From Bdellovibrionaceae bacterium UBA6502 (GTDB lineage: Bacteria; Bdellovibrionota; Bdellovibrionia; Bdellovibrionales; UBA840), in NCBI GenBank assembly GCA_002436415.1, contig DJMA01000035.1, positions 1-25,360 of the forward strand: a DNA stretch of 25,360 bases, written 5' to 3'. Below are positions 7,303 through 14,484 of the stretch, one piece after another. The position numbers were made by a program, and so were the translations under genes. The notes beneath the pieces are model-generated. The model saw only the letters and a list, made by a program, of their open reading frames with translations, was not told the origin of the DNA and searched no databases. How positions within the stretch are numbered: position 1 is the first letter of the stretch; each line of letters begins with the position of its first letter.

Positions 7303-7982
7303 TCAAAATTAACTTTTGATTTTTTCTCGATTCGACGGAAACTATCGGCCCAACTAACAAGGGCCATACTGTTTTTCGTCTGAATCCAGACCTTCCCTTG
7401 ACCTGTAAACTTACAGACAAAGCCTTCACCTGAGAAAAACAAAGATTTATATCCGCCGATTCTAGAGATGCTATAATCTAATCCCTCTGTGAAAGCTACG
7501 ATATGTCCAGTATCAACAACATACTCGCCTACAACATCTACAGAGAAAATCCCGCCATAGTAGTTAAACCATAAACTTCCCACGCCCGACATTTCCATTA
7601 AAAAGAAATTCTCCCCACTAAAAAATCCCTTTGCTAGGCCTTGAAATTTTGTGTTGTAAGTGACACTAGACTCTGAAGCTAAAAAACAAGAGCCCGTTAG
7701 ATAAAATTTCTCATTGCCGTTTAAAACATGGTGTTGAATATCACCATTAAGGCCAGGAGCAATGCTGATTTCGGCTTCTCTAGATTCACCAGCTGTAAAC
7801 TCGTTAATAAAAATAGACTCTTGAGTTAAAAAACGGCTTAAGCCACCTGCTAGTTTGGTCTTCATTTGCATATTACTGCTCATTGACGCCATTGAACTAG
7901 CTTCGACCATTAATTTTTCGCCAGCAGGTACTTTTACACTTAAGATTGAATAGTCTGGGTTTGCTTCAATTTTATGTTCCAT
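7299..7982 (-). CDS. AIM24-family protein, copy 1 (distal)
   Basis: The 227-aa protein belongs to the AIM24 (TIGR00266/DUF124) beta-sandwich family. The signature blocks are GEKLMVEASSMASMSS (~21-36), ESIFINEFTA (~55-64), SGENFFLMEMSG (~122-133) and VGEYVVDTGHIVAF (~151-164), ending with FSGEGFVCKFTGQGKVWIQT (~184-203). There is no signal peptide or membrane helix. Biochemical function in bacteria is not established; the eukaryotic homolog is mitochondrial. This is the last gene of the cluster: its ATG is 1 nt past the stop of copy 2, so translation is probably coupled, and its end overlaps the convergent transferase gene by 4 nt. Confidence 0.87.
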   Translation of the reverse strand: MEHKIEANPDYSILSVKVPAGEKLMVEASSMASMSSNMQMKTKLAGGLSRFLTQESIFINEFTAGESREAEISIAPGLNGDIQHHVLNGNEKFYLTGSCFLASESSVTYNTKFQGLAKGFFSGENFFLMEMSGVGSLWFNYYGGIFSVDVVGEYVVDTGHIVAFTEGLDYSISRIGGYKSLFFSGEGFVCKFTGQGKVWIQTKNSMALVSWADSFRRIEKKSKVNFD

Positions 7983-7983
7983 T

Positions 7984-8667
7984 TTAATTTCTCACTTTCG
8001 GTGCCAAATGAGGGGTGAGTGAACGACCAAAGGCTGTTAGATTATGGCTTTGGCAATACAACTTTCCTTTGCCTTTAAATTTACAGATTATTCCCTCACC
8101 ACCTAACCAAGATTGTATCCAAGAACTACCTGCTTTAGATAAGCTAAAAGACAAACCTTCATCAAAAGCTACTATATGACCAGTGTCGACGATGTACTCT
8201 CCATCTACATCAACCTCATAAATAGCTCCAAAGGAATTGAGAATTGCCTGCCCACTACCAGATAAGCTAAGCCAAAAAAAACTTTCCCCGCTCAAAAGTG
8301 CTTTAAAGCCCTGCCATCCGGTGTCGATATCAATGCCTTCATCACAGGCCACAAAACTTCCCGACTGAACTATTAATTTATCTCCCTGAAGATCTACTTT
8401 AGTCATATCTCCTGGGTGCGGAGTAGAGAGCCAAAGCTCAGACTCGGCATTGGCCGTGTAGTGATTTAAGAAAAAGCTTTCTCCAGCGAACATTCTTTTT
8501 AGGGATTTTAGTAAGCCCCTTTTTCCTCGCTTGTAAGTAGAGGTTTCAACGTCTAAGTGTGAATCCATTGCTATCATTGAGCCAGCCTCTGCAGTACAAG
8601 TCTCTCCGGCTTGAAGAATCACTTTTACGGCTGTATTACAAGGTTTATGAATAAAATCAAACTGCAT
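7984..8667 (-). CDS. AIM24-family protein, copy 2 (middle)
   Basis: This 227-aa paralog has the same order of family blocks: GETCTAEAGSMIAMDS (~21-36), GESFFLNHYTA (~61-71), SGESFFWLSLSG (~122-133), VDGEYIVDTGHIVAFDEGL (~153-171) and LGGEGIICKFKGKGKLYCQS (~189-208). It is closest to copy 1 (shared GEY-VDTGHIVAF-EGL), suggesting the more recent duplication. A ribosome site AAAGGA lies 8 nt upstream of the ATG, in the 11-nt gap after copy 3. It probably assembles with the other two copies, but that is inferred only from gene order. Confidence 0.87.
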   Translation of the reverse strand: MQFDFIHKPCNTAVKVILQAGETCTAEAGSMIAMDSHLDVETSTYKRGKRGLLKSLKRMFAGESFFLNHYTANAESELWLSTPHPGDMTKVDLQGDKLIVQSGSFVACDEGIDIDTGWQGFKALLSGESFFWLSLSGSGQAILNSFGAIYEVDVDGEYIVDTGHIVAFDEGLSFSLSKAGSSWIQSWLGGEGIICKFKGKGKLYCQSHNLTAFGRSLTPHLAPKVRN

Positions 8668-8678
8668 CTATATATCCT

Positions 8679-9389
8679 TTAATTAGAACCAAATACATCT
8701 AATAAATTACTTAATTTTCCACCAGAGCGTGGGAAGCGTGGGTTTAGCCAACCCGCTAATCCGCCTACGCTTCTGGTTTGCAAACGAATAGTACCTTTGC
8801 CTTGCATTTTTAAAACCAAGCCCTCTCCGCCAAAAAAGCTAGAAAATATTCCGCCAGACATTTTAATTTTATAGCTCATTTCATCGCCATAACTAAGGAG
8901 GTGTCCTGAGTCTACAATATACTCTCCGTTGACTTCACGCTCTACCACAGCACCGTAAGCGCCATACCAAACCGTTCCCGTACCATAACAGCGAATCCTA
9001 AACAGGCCTTCTCTTGCAAGCCAGCTTGATATTCCTGCCCAGCTCAATTTATATTTTATGCCAGCAGAGCCCGCCACAAAAGCACCTGGCTGAAGAAAAA
9101 GAGTTTCGCCATTTAGTTTGTGTTCTATGATTTCCCCTGGAGAGCTTTTTGATACCACTAGTTTTTGCGGTTTCTGACTTAGGTTTTTAAAGGTATTTAT
9201 AAAAAATGATTCTTTTCCAAATAGAAACATTAATATAGCAGTAAACACTCCACCATTAAAACTTGCCATTACATCTATCCCAGAGTCCATGCTCGCCATG
9301 GCACCTGGTTCAGTCCTAACTCCCTCTCCCGGGCCTAGATCAAACTCTATGTAAGAGAATGCCTTGCCTCCTAATCGTTCTACTTTCAT
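8679..9389 (-). CDS. AIM24-family protein, copy 3 (proximal)
   Basis: The 236-aa paralog keeps GEGVRTEPGAMASMDSG (~22-38), GKESFFINTFKN (~57-68), VNGEYIVDSGHLLSYGDEM (~152-170) and FGGEGLVLKMQGKG (~187-200). It is the most divergent copy, with VDSGHLLSY in place of VDTGHIVAF. The start is set at 9389, not the ATG 13 codons upstream, for three reasons: family homology begins here, AAAGGAAAA sits at normal spacing, and the ATG overlaps the TGA of the protease gene as ATGA. That overlap points to translational coupling with the M48 protease. Confidence 0.85.
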   Translation of the reverse strand: MKVERLGGKAFSYIEFDLGPGEGVRTEPGAMASMDSGIDVMASFNGGVFTAILMFLFGKESFFINTFKNLSQKPQKLVVSKSSPGEIIEHKLNGETLFLQPGAFVAGSAGIKYKLSWAGISSWLAREGLFRIRCYGTGTVWYGAYGAVVEREVNGEYIVDSGHLLSYGDEMSYKIKMSGGIFSSFFGGEGLVLKMQGKGTIRLQTRSVGGLAGWLNPRFPRSGGKLSNLLDVFGSN

Positions 9390-10522
9390 TGTGTTTGTTT
9401 TCCTTTGCTGTAATACTTGCTTTTCCAATTCTTGAACTCAGGATTGTTCATAACTAAACTAGCTCTCAGTTCTTGGCTTATTTCTTTTTCGTAGCGCTTT
9501 AAAATATTGTCTATTCTGTGCTGAGTCGCGGGATGGGTACTAATCCATTCTAAATTTTTTTCTAATTTTGAGTTACTCTTATCTAAGAGACTTTGAAAAA
9601 AACCAACCAATCCCCTTGGATCTACCTTAGACTTCACTAAGGCCTCAAAGGCAGCGTTATCAGCATCTAGTTCGTATTCCCTTGAATAGCTTTGCCGAAG
9701 TAAAAAGCTCCCCTGATCCGCTAAAACAGCAATAAGGCCTGATGCATCTCCTAAAAAAACTGAGACCAGTAAATAAGTTGATACGCTGGATAAAATATTC
9801 TTCAAGCTATGGCGAAGTTTCACGTGGCTTATTTCGTGTTGTAGCACACCTGCAAACTCAGAGTAGTTTTTAAACTCTTTTAAAGCTCCCTCGAAAAATA
9901 CAATATGTCCCCCAGGCATCGCAAAGGCATTGGTCTCATCGCTTTTAACGATGTATAACTGGATGTCATTATAAGGAGGCTCTAGGTTTACAAGGGAATT
10001 TTCTGCGATTTTTTTATATTGATCCAACAGCTCTTTATCTTCCACAAATTTAAATTGTGCTTTCAAATTATTAAATAGAGCGTCACCCAGTTGCTTCTCA
10101 ATCTTATAAGGAATATTCGCTACCGCAAAATCAACAACCTGATCTTTTAAAGAAAACAAAAAGACAAAAAATGCGATCAACATAGATATGCCTATTGCGG
10201 CAAAACTCCAGTTTAACTTACTTTTGTTTTTTCTTTTTTTAACCATTTGCTGCAGCTCGGGATTACTGTTTTTGAGAAGAAACTGATCTAGATCTTTATT
10301 TCTTTCTATGTAAAAGCTAGGATTACTCGAGTTTGTTTTGTGGAAAAAATAAAGATGCTCATTACTCCCACCACTATAGGAGCTTAACTTACTTTGATCC
10401 CATACAATTACCTGACTTCTGCCTTTTACAGATAACTTCACTTGCTGAGCTGTAAACTCGATGTCTACGGCAGCCTTTTTAGGATCATTGTCTGAGTCAA
10501 AATAAAATCCCGAGCATTTCAT
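9386..10522 (-). CDS. Membrane-anchored M48-family zinc metalloprotease
   Basis: In the 378-aa form, residues ~1-85 make a soluble N-terminal domain of the type seen on M48 proteins. One membrane helix follows (~106-125), then the M48 protease domain: NAFAMPGGHIVFFEGAL (~198-214), the zinc motif HEISH (229-233), and the third ligand Glu284 in EYELDAD. A C-terminal STHPATQHRI block (~328-337) is also typical. Like HtpX/LoiP/BepA relatives it should degrade or process misfolded envelope proteins; the side of the membrane is not certain. The ATG at 10522 is preferred over a TTG 15 nt upstream; neither has a good ribosome site. Its stop overlaps the start of AIM24 copy 3, and the histidine kinase gene ends 70 nt upstream, so all five may be one operon. 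Confidence 0.88.
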   Translation of the reverse strand: MKCSGFYFDSDNDPKKAAVDIEFTAQQVKLSVKGRSQVIVWDQSKLSSYSGGSNEHLYFFHKTNSSNPSFYIERNKDLDQFLLKNSNPELQQMVKKRKNKSKLNWSFAAIGISMLIAFFVFLFSLKDQVVDFAVANIPYKIEKQLGDALFNNLKAQFKFVEDKELLDQYKKIAENSLVNLEPPYNDIQLYIVKSDETNAFAMPGGHIVFFEGALKEFKNYSEFAGVLQHEISHVKLRHSLKNILSSVSTYLLVSVFLGDASGLIAVLADQGSFLLRQSYSREYELDADNAAFEALVKSKVDPRGLVGFFQSLLDKSNSKLEKNLEWISTHPATQHRIDNILKRYEKEISQELRASLVMNNPEFKNWKSKYYSKGKQTQ

Positions 10523-10592
10523 AGCCAAAAAATACAAGTTTTTTAGTTTGATTTCAAATTAAGACGTAGTTCGGTCTAGGTTTGCTTGCTAG

Positions 10593-11864
10593 TTAACCAT
10601 TACTGATTGGAAAAATGATTTCAAACTCAGTACCAGGGTAGTCTTCAGAGTTTGTTGGGTTGTTTTTAGCTGGGGAGTGAATTTCAATACTTCCACCATA
10701 TACAGTAATAAATTCTTTTACCAGAGGAAGTCCAAAGCCAGTTCCTTTTTCACCTTCTGTCCCGTCTCTCGATCCTCTTTTGCGAAAGGTAAAGATATTC
10801 TCTCTTACCTCTTCAGGTATTCCAATTCCACTATCTGTAATTCTTAGACAAAGTTTAGATTTATCCACGGAAGCTTCGACATGAATTTTTCCACCCTTTG
10901 GCGTGAACTTGACTGAGTTTGAAATTAAATTGTTTAAAATTTGAAATTTAAAAACAGTTGGATCGATTTTAATTTTAGCTCCTCTTGTGTTTAAGCTATG
11001 AATTAGATCAATTTCTTTATCATTTAAGGGTACTTCAAAAGTAGAAAAACTATCTAGTATAATGCCTTCAGCATCATAAGAACCGACATCTCGATTGGCC
11101 ATATCATCGGTATTAAATAGACTCCAGTCGCTCACTTTTACAATCATGTTTTTAATGTTCACGCTGGCTCTTTTTATTTTACCTAATCTCCCTTTTGGGT
11201 CCGCAAAACTTATCTCGCTCATAAGCTTGTCGGTGTGAAACTCAGCAACAAAAATGTCATTTTTTAAATCATGGCACATGACCCTCACCAAGGTATTTAA
11301 TTGATTCGATTTCGTGTTTAGTTCATCTTGAGTTTTCCTCAGAGCCCTGTAAAAGAAAGTCATTAGAGCTGCCATGGTAATGCAGAAAAAAATAGAATTG
11401 GACAAACGTTTTTGCAGCATAATTTGAGGATCTTGAAATTTCTCAGGAATAGGAAGATCGTCAACAAAAAAGTAGAAACCAAGCATCACTATAAAAATTG
11501 GAATTAAACTATATCGAGCGTATCTATCGTCTAGCAAAAGACCTACAAAAATGGGAAAGCTATAAATCCAGTAGTAACCAGGAGCATTGAAGCCCCCTGA
11601 CACCGCGATTAAAAAAGAACAATAGAAAAAGGAACTTGAACACCAAATAAAAATAAGTTGTTTGCGATTTTGGTCTTTGGGAAATCGAAACAATATAAAG
11701 CATTGAATCAAAATCAAAACACTAAGCAGCACCAATCCAAAAACACTTGGATTAGTGTATATGTATCTAAGCATATATAGTAACTGCAAGCTAGTCGTAA
11801 CAGTAAAGCCCGTAGTCATTAAGCCAAGATGATGATTGCTCGATAGTATATTTTGATCTTCCAT
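10593..11864 (-). CDS. Membrane-bound sensor histidine kinase
   Basis: The 423-aa protein has about six hydrophobic segments in residues ~14-175 with very short loops, so it probably senses within or near the membrane. Next come a HisKA-type dimerisation helix with phosphoacceptor His198 (CHDLKND) and a HATPase domain: N box ILNNLISNSVKF (~309-320), G1 DSGIGIP (344-350), F box NIFTFRKRG (~356-364), G2 GTGFGLPLVKEF (~374-385). All ATP-binding motifs are intact. No response regulator gene is adjacent. The M48 and AIM24 genes lie immediately downstream on the same strand, which hints at a membrane or envelope signal. A FliA-like promoter candidate lies at 11889-11916. GGGATA is the likely ribosome site. 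Confidence 0.93.
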   Translation of the reverse strand: MEDQNILSSNHHLGLMTTGFTVTTSLQLLYMLRYIYTNPSVFGLVLLSVLILIQCFILFRFPKDQNRKQLIFIWCSSSFFYCSFLIAVSGGFNAPGYYWIYSFPIFVGLLLDDRYARYSLIPIFIVMLGFYFFVDDLPIPEKFQDPQIMLQKRLSNSIFFCITMAALMTFFYRALRKTQDELNTKSNQLNTLVRVMCHDLKNDIFVAEFHTDKLMSEISFADPKGRLGKIKRASVNIKNMIVKVSDWSLFNTDDMANRDVGSYDAEGIILDSFSTFEVPLNDKEIDLIHSLNTRGAKIKIDPTVFKFQILNNLISNSVKFTPKGGKIHVEASVDKSKLCLRITDSGIGIPEEVRENIFTFRKRGSRDGTEGEKGTGFGLPLVKEFITVYGGSIEIHSPAKNNPTNSEDYPGTEFEIIFPISNG

Positions 11865-11888
11865 TTATATCCCGATTTCTCATGATTT

Positions 11889-11916
11889 TTATCGGTAAAG
11901 AAAAGAATTTTGTTTA
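11889..11916 (-). promoter_or_regulatory. FliA-like promoter candidate of the kinase cluster
   Basis: On the minus strand TAAA (11916-11913), 16 nt, then ACCGATAA (11896-11889). The sigma-28 (FliA) consensus is TAAA-N15-GCCGATAA, so this is 7 of 8 in the -10 with a spacer 1 nt longer. Expected transcription start is about 18 nt upstream of the kinase ATG. Confidence 0.45.
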
Positions 11917-12060
11917 AACTATATTGGTTTTAAGAAGAAAACTTTAAGTAATAAGACCTATTTAGGACACTTCCTTTTCTAAAATAAGCTATTTAAAAGT
12001 ACATTTAGACTTATACTTTAAATTTAATAAGAATTTTTAATAGTCCTAGAATGAAACGAA

Positions 12061-12768
12061 TCAAAAGTTTAGATCTACTCCAAAATAATTACCAACATCT
12101 CTGTGCCCAGCTGGCTGGCCTTTGTAATTTATTTCGAATAAGGAGTACTTCAAACGAATGAAGCCCGATTCAATAAATAAAGAATTTTCCCTTCTAAGGG
12201 CGTCATAATATACAGACTCTGTCTTTGAATCCGCACTGTATTCTTCATACAAAAAACTATAACCAAAGCCTCCATAAAAATAGAGGTCTCCTGAGTATCC
12301 ATAAAAACTAGCTTTAGGATTTGAGTCCTTGGATGAACTTGAAATGCCGTAGTGAACATTGAAGTGAGTACTTTGCTGACTACTACCTAAGAGCTTTAAT
12401 TGTATACTGGTGTTTTTCAAAAGGCGTTCTTCATTCATATTAATCTCTTCGTACTTAACGCCTAAAAAGCCATAAAACAACTCTAGGCCGTATTTAGATC
12501 CATTTAAAGTATCATTCGAATCATCGCGTTCAAAATTTAAATTACTGTAAAAGAGCTTCCACTCAGCGCCAATTTCATTAGTATTTAAAGCTAGCCATTG
12601 ATCCATCAAACGAATTTTTCGTTCTTGAATCATCCACTCTCCAAGACTCCATCTACTTTGCTTTTTCTTTTCTTGTTGCTTTTGAATCACTACATAAACA
12701 TTGTCTGAATAAGCAGAATTTGAGTAGGCGAACGACACAAGACAAAGCAATAAAACCTTAAAATACAT
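12061..12768 (-). CDS. Probable outer-membrane beta-barrel protein
   Basis: The 235-aa product has a signal peptide (MYFKVLLLCLVSFAYS, cleavage near SAYS before DN). After a charged stretch (QQEKKKQSR) come alternating polar/aromatic strands rich in Tyr, Phe and Gly (YGLELFYGFLGVKY; FYGYSGDLYFYGGFGYSF). The C terminus YFGVDLNF ends in Phe with alternating hydrophobics, like the BAM beta-signal of outer-membrane proteins. The start is 12768 rather than an ATG 33 codons upstream: AGGGGAG precedes it, and the longer form would overlap sixA and put residues ahead of the signal peptide. It lies 13 nt behind sixA and is probably cotranscribed. Family and function are unknown. Confidence 0.7.
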   Translation of the reverse strand: MYFKVLLLCLVSFAYSNSAYSDNVYVVIQKQQEKKKQSRWSLGEWMIQERKIRLMDQWLALNTNEIGAEWKLFYSNLNFERDDSNDTLNGSKYGLELFYGFLGVKYEEINMNEERLLKNTSIQLKLLGSSQQSTHFNVHYGISSSSKDSNPKASFYGYSGDLYFYGGFGYSFLYEEYSADSKTESVYYDALRRENSLFIESGFIRLKYSLFEINYKGQPAGHRDVGNYFGVDLNF

Positions 12769-12781
12769 AAACTCCCCTTTT

Positions 12782-13276
12782 CTACAACCAAATCTCAGGC
12801 GGAACACTACAACAAAGAACACCCAACCCAGGTGTGTATTCAGTACTTGGTGGAATCTCAACCACATGAAAACTAGCCAAAGAAACCTGTAGCCTTAGAC
12901 TCTCTTCAGTGCCTATTAAGTATTGTATAAAACCTCGAATCTGCGGCTCATGCCCTAACATAAAAATCTCATCCACCTCAAGGCTGATCAAATAACCCAA
13001 AAGATGTTTATGATCAGTGTAGCCTGGCGACAACAAATCAATCTCTATGCTCTCTGGTTGTTTTTTGAATTGAGCCTTTAAAATTTCTAAGCTCTGTCTA
13101 GCTCTAAGGTAGGGAGAACTGATAAGATAATCTACAGAGTGAAGCTGTCTAACTAGTTTAGGTGCAATTTTTTTTAAAAGCTCTTGTCCTTCACGACTCA
13201 AAGGTCTTAAATGATCAGCGTCTTTAAATTCAGTGTGGGAAACACTCTCTGAATGCCTCATAAAGTATAGCTTCAT
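12782..13276 (-). CDS. sixA: Phosphohistidine phosphatase SixA
   Basis: The 164-aa protein has the histidine-phosphatase fold motifs in short SixA form: LYFMRHSES with catalytic Arg7-His8 (Ser replaces the usual Gly in RHG), LISSPYLRARQ (~51-61) and FMLGHEPQ with the second catalytic His109. SixA removes phosphate from His of phosphocarrier and histidine-kinase phosphotransfer domains. The length fits the family. AGGAGGGAG gives a strong ribosome site. CCGATAA at 13298-13304 (minus strand) sits 21 nt upstream of the ATG, but no TAAA lies at the right distance. A histidine kinase is encoded ~900 bp downstream on the same strand, and an Hpt-like protein further right in the window; partnership is speculative. 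Confidence 0.9.
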   Translation of the reverse strand: MKLYFMRHSESVSHTEFKDADHLRPLSREGQELLKKIAPKLVRQLHSVDYLISSPYLRARQSLEILKAQFKKQPESIEIDLLSPGYTDHKHLLGYLISLEVDEIFMLGHEPQIRGFIQYLIGTEESLRLQVSLASFHVVEIPPSTEYTPGLGVLCCSVPPEIWL

Positions 13277-13415
13277 ACTCCCTCCTAGCCTAATGACTTA
13301 TCGGAAATATGAATGATAAAAAACAATATATTTTAGCAAAGCTAAGATTTGCTTTAATCAATGTGAATGGGCTTTAATACTCTGTCTCGATTTAAAACAA
13401 AAGTTAACAATCAAT

Positions 13416-14168
13416 CTAAAAATCAGCCCAAAGCAATTTAACAAAGACTAGAACAAACATAAACATAAAGAAAAAGCTCGTCCACTTATAAGCTTTTAGA
13501 GAAAAAGTCTGCTCGGAACTTTGTGCGGTTTTCACTCCGATTTTTTTTGCAATCAACTCAAGATCTTCTTCTTTTAAAGAGTTCACTAAATCTGAGTTTT
13601 TAATCCAAAGAGATTTTCCTAAGAGAGGGTGTTTTTCGGTGGCCATCAAATACCACTCCAGTGCTTGATAAATATAACCAGGAGCATTGGACTCCCCTTT
13701 ACACCATCGATTCATAGCACTTGGATCTACCATTAAAAGGTCTGAAAGTTCTTTTTTATTCATTCCTAAATTAATTCGTAAAGACTCAATATGACCGATT
13801 CGCTTTTCAATGCTTTTGGCCTTTGAATCCATTTGCATCTTTCTAGAACTTTTCGGACTTTTGGAGTTTTCTGAACTTTTTAGTGAGTCTGAGTCAGTCT
13901 CTTTAAAATCATTATTTTTTTGCTTTAAATTTGCATCAAAAACCGGGCTTTTCGGTGCATATTTTGATTCATTTTTATGGGGATTTTTTTCAGCAAAGTC
14001 TTTTTCAATATCGGACAGATCGAAATCTAAAATCTGACTTAAAGAATCTCCTAAAGGAGCCTTGTCAAAAACCACATTGGATATATCCCTTATTTCAGTG
14101 CTTTCAATTGCACTCTCGAGAGACTTTCTCTTTTGAACTTCTTTTTCTTCGTAAGTCTGTTTTTCCAC
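13416..14168 (-). CDS. Tail-anchored HTH (XRE-like) DNA-binding protein
   Basis: The 250-aa protein has a long disordered N-terminal half rich in Lys, Asp, Glu and Ser (1-120). An XRE-type helix-turn-helix follows (about 126-175: LRINLGMNKKELSDLLMVDPSAM, then NRWCKGE and LEWYL), then a short helical segment and one C-terminal membrane helix (~228-247) with only three residues after it. This order is the reverse of RodZ, which has HTH first, then membrane helix, then periplasmic domain. It would tether DNA binding to the inner face of the cytoplasmic membrane. The start is GTG, with no strong ribosome site. Two near-identical palindromes lie 22-54 nt upstream and may be its own operators. The recombinase gene diverges from it. 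Confidence 0.7.
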   Translation of the reverse strand: MEKQTYEEKEVQKRKSLESAIESTEIRDISNVVFDKAPLGDSLSQILDFDLSDIEKDFAEKNPHKNESKYAPKSPVFDANLKQKNNDFKETDSDSLKSSENSKSPKSSRKMQMDSKAKSIEKRIGHIESLRINLGMNKKELSDLLMVDPSAMNRWCKGESNAPGYIYQALEWYLMATEKHPLLGKSLWIKNSDLVNSLKEEDLELIAKKIGVKTAQSSEQTFSLKAYKWTSFFFMFMFVLVFVKLLWADF

Positions 14169-14189
14169 TCAAATAGCCCTGTGTTTTAG

Positions 14190-14243
14190 TTGATATAATC
14201 AATCCTTTATTGATTTAATCAAATATAGCATTGATTAATTACA
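14190..14243. promoter_or_regulatory. Tandem palindromic operator candidates
   Basis: TTGATATAATCAA (14190-14202) and TTGATTTAATCAA (14210-14222) differ at one base and are each palindromic apart from the centre. Their starts are exactly 20 bp apart, close to two helical turns. A third left half, TTGATTAAT, begins at 14231, 21 bp further. They lie in the promoter region of the minus-strand HTH gene, as expected for autoregulation. Confidence 0.6.
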
Positions 14244-14264
14244 TCTCAACTTCATTCGCATCGC

Positions 14265-14387
14265 GTTAAGTACTTATTTTTACATGCCGTTTATCAATTT
14301 TTATTCAAAGCCTTGCCTAGGTACCCCTAATTTCAAAATAAACTATAGCTTTTAGTTATAAGTTATAGTGTTAAATACTTGTTTTTA
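14265..14387. repeat. 18-bp imperfect direct repeat pair, 105 bp apart
   Basis: GTTAAGTACTTATTTTTA (14265-14282) and GTTAAATACTTGTTTTTA (14370-14387) match at 16 of 18 positions. The second is directly followed by a TTGATTAA half-site. They could be arm-type sites for the adjacent recombinase or a duplicated regulatory element. Confidence 0.45.
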
Positions 14388-14434
14388 TTGATTAAAATAT
14401 GCTAGGATTAGTAGAAATCTGATTAAAAACCCTG

Positions 14435-14447
14435 GAAGCGCCGCTTC
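14435..14447. repeat. GC-rich palindrome before the recombinase start
   Basis: GAAGCG (14435-14440), a central C, then CGCTTC (14442-14447) form a near-perfect 13-bp palindrome about 38 nt upstream of the recombinase ATG. It stands out from the surrounding AT-rich DNA. As RNA it has no loop, so a protein-binding site is more likely than a hairpin. Confidence 0.4.
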
Positions 14448-14484
14448 TAAAGCAAAACGCTTAACAAAGTTCGAGGTAGATGCA

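Larger units (their letters stand above)
14169..14484. other. Repeat-dense divergent region between HTH and recombinase genes
   Basis: These 316 bp carry two 13-bp palindromes (14190-14202, 14210-14222), two more partial copies (14231, 14388), an 18-bp direct repeat pair (14265-14282, 14370-14387), an ACTATA/TATAGT inverted repeat (14342-14347/14364-14369) and a GC-rich palindrome (14435-14447). No ORF of note. It must contain both divergent promoters. Confidence 0.6.

Noticed and set aside
7118..7429. 103-aa minus-strand ORF across the transferase/AIM24 junction
   Set aside because: It overlaps two well-supported genes in another frame and matches no family.
12150..12359. 69-aa ORF within the barrel protein gene
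   Set aside because: A shadow frame; the barrel protein has signal peptide, ribosome site and C-terminal Phe.
13298..13304. Full sigma-28 promoter upstream of sixA
   Set aside because: The CCGATAA box is present, but TAAA is absent at 15-16 nt; the nearest TAAA is about 26 nt away, so it is not listed as a promoter.
13810..14176. Plus-strand ORFs of 75 and 81 aa opposite the HTH gene
   Set aside because: They are low-complexity Ser/Phe readings caused by the Lys/Glu/Ser-rich linker on the other strand.
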